Assembly (NCBI RefSeq): GCF_002270355.1
Contig: NZ_NJFZ01000012.1
Span: forward strand, 203,856-267,855
Reading direction: 5' to 3'
Source: Flectobacillus sp. BAB-3569
Lineage (GTDB): Bacteria > Bacteroidota > Bacteroidia > Cytophagales > Spirosomataceae
Length of the DNA stretch: 64,000 nucleotides
Within the stretch, counting starts at the first letter, position 1. Every line of letters begins with the position of its first letter. Positions 25,896-34,961 of this stretch are shown in pieces. A program made the position numbers and the translations under genes. The notes below the pieces were generated by a model. It saw only the letters and a list, made by a program, of their open reading frames with translations. It searched no databases and was not told the origin of the DNA.

Positions 25896-26672
25896 ATGAT
25901 ACAAACTGATTTTGCTTACCGTGTCAAACATATCCTCGAAAAAGACGACCGCATTCTTGGTGTGGCAGTTGGTGGTTCGTGGATTGCGCAACAAATAGAT
26001 GAATTTTCTGACCTTGATTTGGTGCTTGTAACAAAGGACAAAATAGCACCTAATAAGGCAAATATGATAGCTATCGCAGAATCATTGGGCGATTTTCTGT
26101 CGGGATTTACAGGAGAACATGTGGGCGAACCTCGATTGCTTATCTGTCTCTACGACAATCCCTTATTGCATGTAGATTTAAAATTTGTCACCCTAGACGA
26201 GTTTAAGGTGCGAGTCGAAACGCCTTTTATTTTATTGGATAAGAATGGAGTGCTCCAACAAGCCATTCAAGATTCAGAAGCCCAATTTCCCTATCCTGAT
26301 TATCAGTGGATTGAAGACCGTTTTTGGACTTGGGTACATTATGCTTTGCTCAAAATTGGGCGTGGAGAGTACCTTGAAGCATTGGATTTTTTAGGCTTTT
26401 TGCGAATGGTAGTTTTAGGGCCATTATTGCATATCAAAAATGGTAATTTGCCAAGAGGCGTTCGAAAAGTTGAAATGGAATTAGAGGCGCTTGATTACCA
26501 AGCTTTGATTAGTACAGTTCCAACTTATCAAAAAGCAGACCTACTAAAAAGTTTGAGAAATGCAGTCGTTTTGTACCAAAAACTAAGAAGAGAACTATTT
26601 GATCAAACTATTCAACTCAATCCTAAAGTAGAAATTGCAGTATTAACATACTTTGATTCATTTGAAGTTTAA
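25896..26672 (+). CDS. Nucleotidyltransferase-domain protein (aminoglycoside adenylyltransferase-like)
   Basis: A 258-residue cytoplasmic protein. The polymerase-beta-type nucleotidyltransferase signature is clear: VAVGGSWIAQQIDEFSDLDL at about residues 25-44 gives the GGS and the D-x-D pair, with a third acidic residue in LLHVDLKFV at about 92-100. The C-terminal half is helical (DRFWTWVHYALLKIGRGEYL), as in the AadK/lincosamide-type adenylyltransferases. The substrate is unknown; antibiotic modification is possible but not shown. A GNAT gene follows 107 nt downstream. Confidence 0.75.
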   Translation: MIQTDFAYRVKHILEKDDRILGVAVGGSWIAQQIDEFSDLDLVLVTKDKIAPNKANMIAIAESLGDFLSGFTGEHVGEPRLLICLYDNPLLHVDLKFVTLDEFKVRVETPFILLDKNGVLQQAIQDSEAQFPYPDYQWIEDRFWTWVHYALLKIGRGEYLEALDFLGFLRMVVLGPLLHIKNGNLPRGVRKVEMELEALDYQALISTVPTYQKADLLKSLRNAVVLYQKLRRELFDQTIQLNPKVEIAVLTYFDSFEV

Positions 26673-26779
26673 AGCTGAATATAGGCAAAAGGGAATCTTT
26701 CTTTTGAAAATAAAGTTATCATTATTCCTAGATTTAGAAAAAGATTCTTCTCAAATATTAAACATCCTCTTTAGCTTTT

Positions 26780-27496
26780 ATGAACGATATTATTGTCAAA
26801 AACCTATTCGAATATTGGACTGTTGTTGGTAGTTTGAATCAGTCACTCAGACAAAGTCCTTATTTCAAATACAACCCAATTTCCAACTCTGATTGGCCAA
26901 AACGTGTTTTCGAATTAGAGAACTCAACGGAGGCTTTGGATGCGGTTATTGAGCTTTTACCAACTGCTAATTTTCCAGCCAGAATAACCACTTCTGGTTT
27001 GCACAATATTCAGCAGGATGAGCGCTTTGTATTCAACTTTGGTCTTCAAAATATGGCAATGTCATTGGACGCACAGTTGCCTTTTGAAGAAATCCCTGAA
27101 ATTCATCAAGTTGTAGAAACAGAAGAAATCCTAGCTTATGCTCATGTGGCCACAGTTGCTTTTAAATACTATTTCAACGCAGATGTTTTTGCCAATGTTT
27201 TACATCAATCAGCTCAAGTAAAAGCATTTGTATATGTAGAGGAGGGTGAAATTTTGGGTTGTGGGACTCTTTTTATTGATTCTGATAAGGTGGCAGGTTT
27301 ACATACGATTGGTACACTTCCTGCGGGCAGAAACAAAGGAATCGGACGTAAAATCACAGAGCGCTTATTGACGCAAGCTAAAAGCGAAGGATGTTCGATT
27401 GCAGTTTTGAATGCTTCGGTCATGGGTGAGCCGATTTATGCAAAATTAGGATTTGAAACCTATGGCGAATTACAAACTTTTTCGGTGAAAGAATAA
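26780..27496 (+). CDS. GNAT family N-acetyltransferase
   Basis: A 238-residue acetyl-CoA-dependent transferase. The C-terminal domain (about residues 110-235) has the acetyl-CoA loop in LPAGRNKGIGRKITERLL (R/Q-x-x-G-x-G/A form) and the closing YAKLGFETYGELQTF. The N-terminal 100 residues form a degenerate first half, similar to two-domain GNATs in which only the C-terminal unit is active. Substrate unknown. Confidence 0.8.
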   Translation: MNDIIVKNLFEYWTVVGSLNQSLRQSPYFKYNPISNSDWPKRVFELENSTEALDAVIELLPTANFPARITTSGLHNIQQDERFVFNFGLQNMAMSLDAQLPFEEIPEIHQVVETEEILAYAHVATVAFKYYFNADVFANVLHQSAQVKAFVYVEEGEILGCGTLFIDSDKVAGLHTIGTLPAGRNKGIGRKITERLLTQAKSEGCSIAVLNASVMGEPIYAKLGFETYGELQTFSVKE

Positions 27497-27558
27497 ATAG
27501 TTGCTTTTTTGCAACATTTGAAAAATTACGGAGTCTTTATCAAAAAAATAGTTCAAAT

Positions 27559-28104
27559 ATGATACAGACTCCACTTATTCGCTATTCGTTAGTTATTATT
27601 TGCATTTGGTTTTTAAACCTTCACAACACATTTGCATCAAATTTTCGTTTGAGGCAAATGTGTCCAACTAATTTTTCAGCTGACACCATTACCGCTGCAT
27701 TTGCCAATCCTTTATTAGACTTAGATGAAGGGGAATCGCTTTCGGTGCTTGTCAACACAAACAATTGCTTTGGGAATACCAATCGGCTTGTGTTGTTTAC
27801 AAGGGAAAATGGCAAATTAGTATCCAGATATTTCCTGAATCCTTCGATGAGTCCTCAGCCATTTATGTCAAGAGTGGCCTCTAGCGTCGATAATGGTGAG
27901 CTTGTATCTACCCATTTAATGAGTGAGGACAATATTACATTTTTTATGAAATTCTTGTTAAGCCTTACCAAAGCAAAAGATATAGGGTGCTCGACCTCAG
28001 AAACGTATTATCTGAAATCTCGAGCCTATAATCTTCAAAAAACGGATGGGAGCTGTCAGTGGTTTGGATTTGGACTACTCACGAAAGAGCTTTTTAACCA
28101 ATAA
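27559..28104 (+). CDS. Secreted protein of unknown function
   Basis: A 181-residue protein with a signal peptide (LIRYSLVIICIWFLNLHNTF, cleavage after FAS). The mature part contains five cysteines, including MCPTNF, NNCFGN, IGCST and GSCQW, which may form disulfides. There is no recognised domain. It is monocistronic, with a terminator at 28120-28147. Confidence 0.55.
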   Translation: MIQTPLIRYSLVIICIWFLNLHNTFASNFRLRQMCPTNFSADTITAAFANPLLDLDEGESLSVLVNTNNCFGNTNRLVLFTRENGKLVSRYFLNPSMSPQPFMSRVASSVDNGELVSTHLMSEDNITFFMKFLLSLTKAKDIGCSTSETYYLKSRAYNLQKTDGSCQWFGFGLLTKELFNQ

Positions 28105-28119
28105 TTCAATAGATTGATT

Positions 28120-28147
28120 GTGTCAGAGAAATCTGACACTTTTTTTT
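28120..28147 (+). terminator. Intrinsic terminator
   Basis: GTGTCAG and CTGACAC around a 6-nt loop, followed by eight T. Confidence 0.9.
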
Positions 28148-28247
28148 GTCATAAACTTTCAGCTGCTTTTCTATGAAATTCTGCCTTTGGTAATAAGTTT
28201 GAATGACAAAATTCAAGTATGGCCTATTTTACCTAAAAAAATCATCC

Positions 28248-29438
28248 ATGAAACGTATTTACCCTCTTCTATTCTTCATTCTTTCGTGTTTTAATACAAA
28301 TGCACAAAGCAAATACCAAAAAGATTTTGATACCTTTTGGGATACTATCTACCAACATTATGCCTATTTGTCTCATCAACAAATTGATTGGAATAAGGTA
28401 AAGGAATTATACAAGCCACAGGTAGCTACCGTTACTTCTAATCAAGATTTTATCCGATTATTAGAAAATATGTTGATTGAGCTTCATAACGGGCATTCGT
28501 CTTTGAATGTAAATCTGAAGTCCTCTAACAGACTTGTACCATCGGGACAAGATATTTATGCGGAAGAGAAAAGAGGCAAGTTTTGGGTTTCGGATGTAAA
28601 AAAAGGAAGTAATGCAGAAAAAGCAGGGCTTAAAATCGGCGCAGAAATTGTGAAATGTAATGGCGATTCGCTCAGAAAGTTGTTGCCAGCTTTTCTTCCA
28701 AAATTTACTCAACATCACTCCAATGCCATGAAGCAGTTTGCTTTGGATATGTTGTTGGCAGGGACGCACGATAAACCAAGAGTGATAGAAGTTATTTTTG
28801 AGGGACGTCCTCAAATTATCGAATTGGATAAAAAAGTATTTTCTGATAATGCTACACCCCTGATGGAAGCAAAATTATTATCCAAAAACAAAGCATATCT
28901 AAAAGTTAATAACTGCTTATGGAATAATGACTTAATTGGCTCATTTGACCAAGCGCTTGACTCTTTAATCAATTACCCTATCTTAATATTAGACTTAACT
29001 GACACGCCTAGTGGAGGTAATTCAACCGTTGCAAGAGCCATTATGGGAAGATTTATTACTGCCCCAATGCCCTTTCAACAGCATGAATATGATGAAAAGG
29101 ACTTTGAGACAAAGCGTCATTGGATTGAGTATGTGTATCCCCGCAAGAAAACTTTTCAAGGAAAACTTATCGTTCTTGTTGGTCATTGGACAGGAAGCAT
29201 GGGCGAAGGGATGGCGATTGGTTTTGACTCTTTCAAAAAGCCATTGGTCGTAGGAACAAAGATGGCAGGTTTGCTAGGCGCTATTGAAGGCTTTAACTTG
29301 AAAGAGACAAATATCAATTTTCAAATTTCCACAGAAAGACTATATCATGTCAACGGTAAACCTAGGGAGAATTATACTCCAAAGATTCAGACAACAAATG
29401 AGGTTCAAACTTGGAGTTATATTTTAAAGGTGAAATGA
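28248..29438 (+). CDS. S41 family (C-terminal processing type) peptidase
   Basis: Secreted serine protease. The start at 28248 gives a signal peptide (MKRIYPLLFFILSCFNTNAQ); the longer frame adds 15 residues ahead of it. The order is N-terminal helical domain, PDZ-like segment (KKGSNAEKAGLKIGAEIVKC, about residues 105-155), then the S41 core. The catalytic pair is S317 in WTGSMGEG and K338 in GTKMAG. At 396 residues it fits CtpA-like or TSP-like peptidases of Bacteroidota. It is monocistronic; substrate unknown. Confidence 0.85.
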   Translation: MKRIYPLLFFILSCFNTNAQSKYQKDFDTFWDTIYQHYAYLSHQQIDWNKVKELYKPQVATVTSNQDFIRLLENMLIELHNGHSSLNVNLKSSNRLVPSGQDIYAEEKRGKFWVSDVKKGSNAEKAGLKIGAEIVKCNGDSLRKLLPAFLPKFTQHHSNAMKQFALDMLLAGTHDKPRVIEVIFEGRPQIIELDKKVFSDNATPLMEAKLLSKNKAYLKVNNCLWNNDLIGSFDQALDSLINYPILILDLTDTPSGGNSTVARAIMGRFITAPMPFQQHEYDEKDFETKRHWIEYVYPRKKTFQGKLIVLVGHWTGSMGEGMAIGFDSFKKPLVVGTKMAGLLGAIEGFNLKETNINFQISTERLYHVNGKPRENYTPKIQTTNEVQTWSYILKVK

Positions 29439-29587
29439 CCGTTTAATAAATTAAGAAAAATTACATTTTTGAAAATTGTATATTTGTAACTATAAACGAT
29501 TATAGAAGCATCTTATTGTATTTTAATGAATAATTCTATTGATTATTGGAAATATTCAATAGAATTAGAAGTGGAAATGTCGTAGCA

Positions 29588-29595
29588 TATCTTTG
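29588..29595 (+). promoter_or_regulatory. TATCTTTG -7 box upstream of the lipocalin-like gene
   Basis: An exact match to the Bacteroidota TAnnTTTG element, 34 nt before the ATG at 29630. No clear -33 TTTG is present. A second match, TATATTTG, lies at 29479-29486. Confidence 0.35.
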
Positions 29596-29629
29596 TAATT
29601 TCTATCTAATGTTCAATAAATAAATTTTT

Positions 29630-30043
29630 ATGAAAATCAAATTAATTTTACCACTTCTTTTTCTTTTGTTCGTTACATCTTGTAAGAAAAATGATGATGC
29701 AAGTCCTGCAACTGTTGTAGGCAAATGGTCTCTCACCAAAATTCGTAGCAAAGTAACTGGAGCAATGAATATGGATATTACGCTTGCTTTAAGTGCAAGT
29801 AGTTATATGCAATTCAATGCAGATGGTACTGGCGTTTCAGCGTCAGCAATGGATGGACAACCATTAACAACGGAAAAGTTTACTTATAAAGTAAATGGTA
29901 CAAAAATTACTATTACTTCTGAGGATAAGACTGAGGTGACAGAAGGAGAGTTACAAACTTTGACATCAACAGATTTGTTAATCTATTCGAAAGAGTCTGC
30001 TGGTGGCACTACTTCTGAGACTTGGTTGACAGGCAAGAAATAA
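29630..30043 (+). CDS. Lipocalin-like lipoprotein
   Basis: A 137-residue lipoprotein; the lipobox is at residues 15-18 (VTSC, lipidated Cys18) after a hydrophobic signal. The mature domain starts VVGKWSLTKIRSKV and has the GKW...F..DGTG...Y pattern (QFNADGTG, FTYKVNGTKITITSED) of the lipocalin-like DUF4923/DUF5004 group common in Bacteroidota. It probably binds a small molecule or acts in the envelope; neither is shown. It is monocistronic with a strong terminator. Confidence 0.75.
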   Translation: MKIKLILPLLFLLFVTSCKKNDDASPATVVGKWSLTKIRSKVTGAMNMDITLALSASSYMQFNADGTGVSASAMDGQPLTTEKFTYKVNGTKITITSEDKTEVTEGELQTLTSTDLLIYSKESAGGTTSETWLTGKK

Positions 30044-30058
30044 GTTAAAATTTTAGAA

Positions 30059-30098
30059 AATAAAGGGCTTGTATCTCGATGCAAGCCCTTTATTTTTT
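30059..30098 (+). terminator. Intrinsic terminator
   Basis: AATAAAGGGCTTG and CAAGCCCTTTATT form a long stem, followed by TTTT. Confidence 0.9.
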
Positions 30099-30152
30099 GT
30101 CTATATTTATCCCAATTGTTGAATAATATCCTCACAATGAAGTCATTTTGCT

Positions 30153-31106
30153 ATGAAAATTTGGTCAGGCGTCTGTATGATTGGATATGTGAGTATCCTT
30201 TTTTTGAATTCTTCTTGTTCGGTTCAAAAAAACGCTACCTTACTCTCTATTGCCAAGGAAAGTTACTGCATCCCTCCACAGAATACAAAGGATTTCAGGT
30301 ATGGAATCTCGACAAATTCAGATTCTATCTTAAAAGCAAATGTTTCACTAAAATCAAAGTTTTCGGAGGCTAGTATTCTCATTATGAATGCCTTGAGGAT
30401 TAATGACGAGGTTCATGAAATAGTCAATAAACCCAACAAGAATAGCCTCGAATCAATGGTGCGCTTGAATACCCTCAAGCAACAAATTGATAATCGTGTA
30501 TGGATAGCAAATTCTGAAATAGATGCACTCAGTGCCGAGCTTGATTGCGAAGGCGAGCGTATAGACCAAATTGCCAATTTTGTGGATAATGCCAATAGTG
30601 GTAAGACAACCAAATTTACGGTTGCGTCTATCGTGATAGGAGCGGCATCGAGTATTGCCACGGTATTAATTTCGAACGAATCACTAAACAATGGTGTAGC
30701 GATTGGTGCAGGTGTTTTAGGTGCAAGTCTTGGATTTGCGACCTTAAATCCAAAGGGTAAAAAGGTTGAAATGAGTACTAATCGGAATCTATTACAAAAT
30801 GTTTGGCTCAACCAAAATCAGCATGAAATATCGCGTTTTGTGTGGTATATGCTTACTGAACCAAAATTTAGTAATTCGGGTAAAACAACTTTATTACAGA
30901 ATACGAAGGAACGATGGCTGATGTACCAATTTGATGAAAATCTCACTAAAGCCAACAAATCGGTGAATTTTTCAAAGGGCGGTATTTACCATGCGGACGA
31001 CCTACACGCTAGAAGCCAGATGATAAATCAATTTCAGTCGGTAGTACGTTCAATTAAACAAAATATCAATCTTTTTCTTGCAGAACTTAATACTGCTTTT
31101 GATTAA
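30153..31106 (+). CDS. Putative lipoprotein with a glycine-zipper hairpin
   Basis: A 317-residue protein, not recognised. The N-terminus resembles a lipoprotein signal with Cys at residue 22 (ILFLNSSC). Helical, charged segments surround a central hydrophobic region (about residues 145-195: KFTVASIVIGAASSIATVLI and VAIGAGVLGASLGFATL) with small-residue spacing typical of glycine zippers that insert into membranes. It lies 12 nt before the next gene, so the two form an operon. Confidence 0.5.
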   Translation: MKIWSGVCMIGYVSILFLNSSCSVQKNATLLSIAKESYCIPPQNTKDFRYGISTNSDSILKANVSLKSKFSEASILIMNALRINDEVHEIVNKPNKNSLESMVRLNTLKQQIDNRVWIANSEIDALSAELDCEGERIDQIANFVDNANSGKTTKFTVASIVIGAASSIATVLISNESLNNGVAIGAGVLGASLGFATLNPKGKKVEMSTNRNLLQNVWLNQNQHEISRFVWYMLTEPKFSNSGKTTLLQNTKERWLMYQFDENLTKANKSVNFSKGGIYHADDLHARSQMINQFQSVVRSIKQNINLFLAELNTAFD

Positions 31107-31118
31107 ATTTAAGCGATT

Positions 31119-31586
31119 ATGGCATCAAAGATGTTTTCATTTTCGGGTACACTAAAAATCATTGGAGTCAACCCATACCTCGAAATTCCTCAGGAGATTT
31201 TGGAATCAATTTTTGAATTGGCAAAAAAAGATAAAGGTCCAATTCCTGTCTGTGGAAAGATAAACCAACAGGAATTTCGACAAACTCTGGTAAAATATGA
31301 TGGCGAATGGCGATTTTACATTAATACCACGATGCTGAAAAATTCACCCAAAAGGATTGGCGAAGTTGTAGAGATAGAAATTACATTTGATCAAGAAAGT
31401 CGAGAAATAGCGATTCATCCCAAATTGCTACTGGCGCTCAACTCGAATGTTGAAGCTCTGAAAGTATTCGAAAAATTAACGCCATCGCTTCAGAGAGAAA
31501 TCATAAGATATATTGCAAACCTAAAATCAGAAGAAAGTATAGAAAGAAAATATTGTCAGGGCTATTCAGTTTTTATTAGGAAATGA
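31119..31586 (+). CDS. DUF1905/YdeI-OmpD-associated domain protein
   Basis: A 155-residue protein with two recognisable parts. The N-terminal 95 residues are the DUF1905 beta-barrel-like fold (FSFSGTLKIIGVNPYLEIP, VCGKINQQEFRQTL, IGEVVEIEITFD). The C-terminal part has a helical YdeI/OmpD-associated motif (VEALKVFEKLTPSLQREIIR YI without the gap). Homologues include proteins annotated as bacteriocin-protective; the molecular role is unknown. It starts 12 nt after the preceding gene. Confidence 0.75.
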   Translation: MASKMFSFSGTLKIIGVNPYLEIPQEILESIFELAKKDKGPIPVCGKINQQEFRQTLVKYDGEWRFYINTTMLKNSPKRIGEVVEIEITFDQESREIAIHPKLLLALNSNVEALKVFEKLTPSLQREIIRYIANLKSEESIERKYCQGYSVFIRK

Positions 31587-31643
31587 ACGGTTTATTGGAA
31601 GAGATAAACCTTAAAAAGGGATAGTGTTTTTTATTTATCTTCG

Positions 31644-31651
31644 TATGTTTG
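31644..31651 (+). promoter_or_regulatory. TATGTTTG -7 box upstream of namZ
   Basis: A TAnnTTTG match that overlaps the in-frame start at 31649. This supports the ATG at 31706, which also begins the signal peptide. Confidence 0.4.
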
Positions 31652-31705
31652 AAACTTATTCATAAACCCAATTTCAATTTTTCATTTTACTTCATCCGAA
31701 AGCCT

Positions 31706-32914
31706 ATGAAATTTTTATTTTCTGTATTGCTAATGCTCGGTTCATCGACCCTATTTGCTTCGAACGAACCAACCTCCAAAACTCCCAAAACAATAGTTAC
31801 TGGTGCCGACCAGACAGACCAATATTTTGAATACCTAAAGGGAAAACGTATAGGTATTCTCGCAAATCCAACCACAATTATTGGCAAAAAACACTTAGTG
31901 GATAGCCTTTTATCACGTGGTATCAATATCGTAAAAGTATTCGGCCCCGAACACGGTTTTAGAGGAAATGCCAGTAATGGTACCAAGGTTTCGGATGAAA
32001 AAGACGCTGCCACTGGGATTCAAATTATTTCTTTGTATGGGAAAAAACGCAAGCCTTCAAAAGAAGATTTAGCCGATGTTGACCTAATGATTTATGATAT
32101 CCAGGACGTAGGTTGTCGTTTCTATACGTATATCAATGTGTTGAGAGATATCATGGAATCTTGCGCCGAATTTGATAAGGAACTACTGATTTTGGACCGT
32201 CCAAATCCTAACGGATATCTAGTCGATGGACCCATATTGGACATGAAACTGAAATCGGGTATTGGTCAGTTTCCTGTGCCTATTGCCCATGGTATGACGA
32301 TTGCCGAATTTGCTCAAATGATTAACGGGGAGGGATGGTTACCTGAGAAAAAAACCTGTAAGCTCAAAATCGTGAAAGTTTTGAACTATAAACACGATAT
32401 GGAATATGTATTGCCTGTCAATCCATCACCAAACTTGAACACGCCTCAAAGCATTTTGTTATATCCTTCAACCTGCTTGTTTGAAGGTACACGTTTGAAT
32501 CATGGTCGAGGTACGTATTTTGCTTTTACCATATTGGGTAGCCCGTTGTATAAAGGAGTCTATGACTTTTCGTATACTCCAACCAGTATTAAAGGTATGA
32601 GCGAATCACCGCTTTATATGGATGAGCTTTGTTATGGTATAGATTTGCGCAACTATGATACGAAAGAATTAAGAAAAAACTGTCAAATCAACCTTAAATG
32701 GATGATAGATTTGTATAATAATTATCCCGAAAAAGATAAGTTTTTTGATAGAAGTATGAGCAAGCAAATTGGAAATATAGACTATTTGATTGGTGTTGCA
32801 GATTTTAAAAACCAATTAAAAGAAGGAAAATCTGAAAAAGAAATTAGAGCCTCGTGGGAACCTGGGTTAAGCGATTACAAAAAAATGAGAAAGAAGTATT
32901 TATTGTATAAATAA
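31706..32914 (+). CDS. namZ: Exo-beta-N-acetylmuramidase NamZ-type (DUF1343)
   Basis: Secreted or periplasmic enzyme of the DUF1343 family, characterised as an exo-lytic N-acetylmuramidase (GH171) that releases terminal MurNAc during peptidoglycan turnover. The start at 31706 gives a signal peptide (MKFLFSVLLMLGSSTLFASN). The 402-residue product shows the family's N-terminal Rossmann-like domain, with GILANPTTI, VFGPEHGFRGNASNG, SLYGKKRKPS, MIYDIQDVGCRFYTYI and the C-terminal FEGTRLNHGRGTYFAF. It is monocistronic, ending before one of the three GCGGTCG terminators. Confidence 0.9.
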   Translation: MKFLFSVLLMLGSSTLFASNEPTSKTPKTIVTGADQTDQYFEYLKGKRIGILANPTTIIGKKHLVDSLLSRGINIVKVFGPEHGFRGNASNGTKVSDEKDAATGIQIISLYGKKRKPSKEDLADVDLMIYDIQDVGCRFYTYINVLRDIMESCAEFDKELLILDRPNPNGYLVDGPILDMKLKSGIGQFPVPIAHGMTIAEFAQMINGEGWLPEKKTCKLKIVKVLNYKHDMEYVLPVNPSPNLNTPQSILLYPSTCLFEGTRLNHGRGTYFAFTILGSPLYKGVYDFSYTPTSIKGMSESPLYMDELCYGIDLRNYDTKELRKNCQINLKWMIDLYNNYPEKDKFFDRSMSKQIGNIDYLIGVADFKNQLKEGKSEKEIRASWEPGLSDYKKMRKKYLLYK

Positions 32915-32976
32915 AGTTAGATTTGTGTCATTCTGGAATTGAGTGAATGATGATTTTGATTTTTTCTTCTATCAGT

Positions 32977-33003
32977 AGAGACGCAGTGATTGCGTCTTGA
33001 GAC
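32977..33003. repeat. Short AGACGCA dyad
   Basis: GAGACGCAGTGATTGCGTCT is a near-palindrome followed by a second GAGACG. Its function is unknown. Confidence 0.4.
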
Positions 33004-33013
33004 GAATCCTAAC

Positions 33014-33051
33014 AAAAAAGCGGTCGAAAATTATTTTTCGACCGCTTTTTT
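33014..33051 (+). terminator. GCGGTCG terminator (copy 1 of 3)
   Basis: AAAAAAGCGGTCGAAAA pairs with TTTTTCGACCGC and ends in TTTTTT. It follows namZ. Near-identical hairpins are at 39900-39937 and 52258-52297. Confidence 0.85.
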
Positions 33052-33185
33052 GTTGAAAACTTGGATAATAATTTCAATCCTAAAGTTTGGGATGACTCAT
33101 TTTTATTAATTTTGGTATAGTATTTGAACTCAATACCTTGTTTTTTATTCAGTCTTCATTTATTTTCTTCGTAAAATGTATTTCA

Positions 33186-33941
33186 ATGAAGAAACTTTAC
33201 TCCAAACCGCCCCTTATCTTATTGCTGGGTAGAGATGACTGGCAAAAAGATATTAATCTGAATTATATGCTGGTGCATTATATTCAGAAAAAAGGAATCG
33301 ATATTGCTTGGGAAGACCCAATTGGAGGTGCAATTTGGAGGCTCAGACACATGCTGAGTCGTTTGTGTCGGCTCCCTGAATTTGGGGATAAATTGATAGT
33401 TCGTGGTTTACAAATATTATATGCTTCCTTCAACTGGCGCTATGCTCAGCACTTATTTCGACAATTCAAGGATGAGCGACGTCACACCGTATATGGTAGG
33501 AGTCAAAGGGTGGCTAAAAGAATAGGGGAGCTCAGTAAAAAATATGAGGTATATGTTATTTCAAGATCATCAGGAGGAAGAGTTGCTTCTTTGGTAGCTG
33601 ATAATGTGGCTGTAAAACAGATTATTTGTTTGGGTTATCCGTTTCAAAATCCTGAAAATGGCATCGAACCTGAGCGATATGAACATCTGCCAGCGCTAAG
33701 AACACCTTTTTTGATTATTCAAGGAAAGAACGACGAGTATGGAGGTAGTGAAATTTTAGAAAAATACCATTTTCATCCCAATACCTCAATTTTTTTAATG
33801 GATACCGACCATGGTTTTAATATGGAAAAACATCAATGGCAGGTATTATTTCATAAAATGGAGGAGATTTTACCCAAAAATCAGGTCAAAACTAAGGAAA
33901 GCTTTGACCTGATTTCGACTACTTCTTTTGTGTCCAGCTAA
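33186..33941 (+). CDS. Alpha/beta-hydrolase-like protein
   Basis: A 251-residue cytoplasmic protein; start at 33186 (MKKLYSKPPLILLLGRDDWQ). The alpha/beta-hydrolase elements are the strand-nucleophile elbow VYVISRSSGGRVASLVAD, with Ser in SRSSGG, the following IICLGYPF, and a late TPFLIIQGKNDEYGG whose Asp and the final H in DTDHGFNM would complete the triad. This resembles the KANL3/Tex30-like dienelactone hydrolase group. Its last 23 nt overlap, on the opposite strand, the end of the ThuA gene. Confidence 0.65.
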   Translation: MKKLYSKPPLILLLGRDDWQKDINLNYMLVHYIQKKGIDIAWEDPIGGAIWRLRHMLSRLCRLPEFGDKLIVRGLQILYASFNWRYAQHLFRQFKDERRHTVYGRSQRVAKRIGELSKKYEVYVISRSSGGRVASLVADNVAVKQIICLGYPFQNPENGIEPERYEHLPALRTPFLIIQGKNDEYGGSEILEKYHFHPNTSIFLMDTDHGFNMEKHQWQVLFHKMEEILPKNQVKTKESFDLISTTSFVSS

Positions 33942-34779
33942 TGGCATTTTCTATTAACTTAACAAAGTTTTCATTTTTCCAAGCAACTTCATTATGTCCT
34001 AATGAGGTGTAAAATGTTTTACCCTTTCCAATACTTTTACACCATGCCAAAGGATGGTCTTTACCCATACCAAAATTTTTGTCGGAAGCTAATAGTGGCA
34101 TTGATCCGTTAGTGTCGATTTTATCTCCATCCATAAAATAGATGATATTAAAGCCTTTAGCTCTTGGGTTTTCGAAAAATATATACCATTCATCTGCATG
34201 CTTCCAGCTACTTGCTAAGCCATTAATCACTGTACTGTCTGCCTTGTTATCTTTTTGAATATCAGCTGTTTGAAACTGCTCAGCAAGGGCATGATGCGAA
34301 AACTTTGCACCTAATAAATTTTGTTCGTACCAATCCCAATGATGTGAATCATCTCCTGCGCCATGTATCCCAATTAAGCCGCCACCGTTTTCTACATACT
34401 GTTCTAAGGCTCTTTTTTGTTCATCGTTGATTACTTCACCTGTAGAATTATCGAAAATTACAGTGTTAAATTTTGCCAATTGCTCAGGATTAAAAACGCC
34501 ACCTTCCTCAGTATCATAAATAAACCAGTTATTCTTTTGAGCTAATTGCTTCATGATAGGCTTTGAAGCATCTATGGAAGACGAATGTCTGAAGCCAGTG
34601 GTTTTTGAAAATACTAATACCGCTTTTTGGTTATCAGGAAAATCAATGGACGGCTTTTCGGTTTCATATGATACTGGAAAGCCATTTTTTACTTTATAAA
34701 TAAAAAGACCTAGCGCTGTGCCAAGCAAAATAATAATTGTAAGTACTGACCATCCTATAATTTTAAATACTTTTTTCAT
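33919..34779 (-). CDS. ThuA-domain protein, membrane-anchored
   Basis: A 286-residue protein with one N-terminal membrane segment (IIGWSVLTIIILLGTALGLF) that keeps it in the envelope facing outwards. The ThuA domain (trehalose-utilisation-type, class I glutamine-amidotransferase-like fold) follows, with KAVLVFSKTTGFRHSSSID, NGGGLIGIHGAGDDSHHW and HALAEQF, then WYIFFENPRAKGFNIIYF and the ending HPLAWCKSIGKGKTFYTSLG. The reaction is not established; many relatives act on sugars. The gene is convergent with, and overlaps, the upstream hydrolase by 23 nt. Confidence 0.85.
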   Translation of the reverse strand: MKKVFKIIGWSVLTIIILLGTALGLFIYKVKNGFPVSYETEKPSIDFPDNQKAVLVFSKTTGFRHSSSIDASKPIMKQLAQKNNWFIYDTEEGGVFNPEQLAKFNTVIFDNSTGEVINDEQKRALEQYVENGGGLIGIHGAGDDSHHWDWYEQNLLGAKFSHHALAEQFQTADIQKDNKADSTVINGLASSWKHADEWYIFFENPRAKGFNIIYFMDGDKIDTNGSMPLLASDKNFGMGKDHPLAWCKSIGKGKTFYTSLGHNEVAWKNENFVKLIENAISWTQKK

Positions 34780-34961
34780 AGTTATTACTTGTTTTTAATG
34801 CTTTAGTTTAAGTAAATATAGATATAATTATTTTATTGTCTCATATGGGGACAATAATATTTATCAAATATCTCTATAGAAATGTTTTTTATTTCATTTG
34901 TAAGCACTTAAATTTCCGTCCATTTTTAGTATTCAAACAATAACTTGCAACACATAATCTC

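Noticed and set aside
25896..27496. Antibiotic-resistance pair (nucleotidyltransferase plus GNAT)
   Set aside because: Both folds are generic, the genes are 107 nt apart with no shared control, and no resistance-gene signature or mobile element is next to them.
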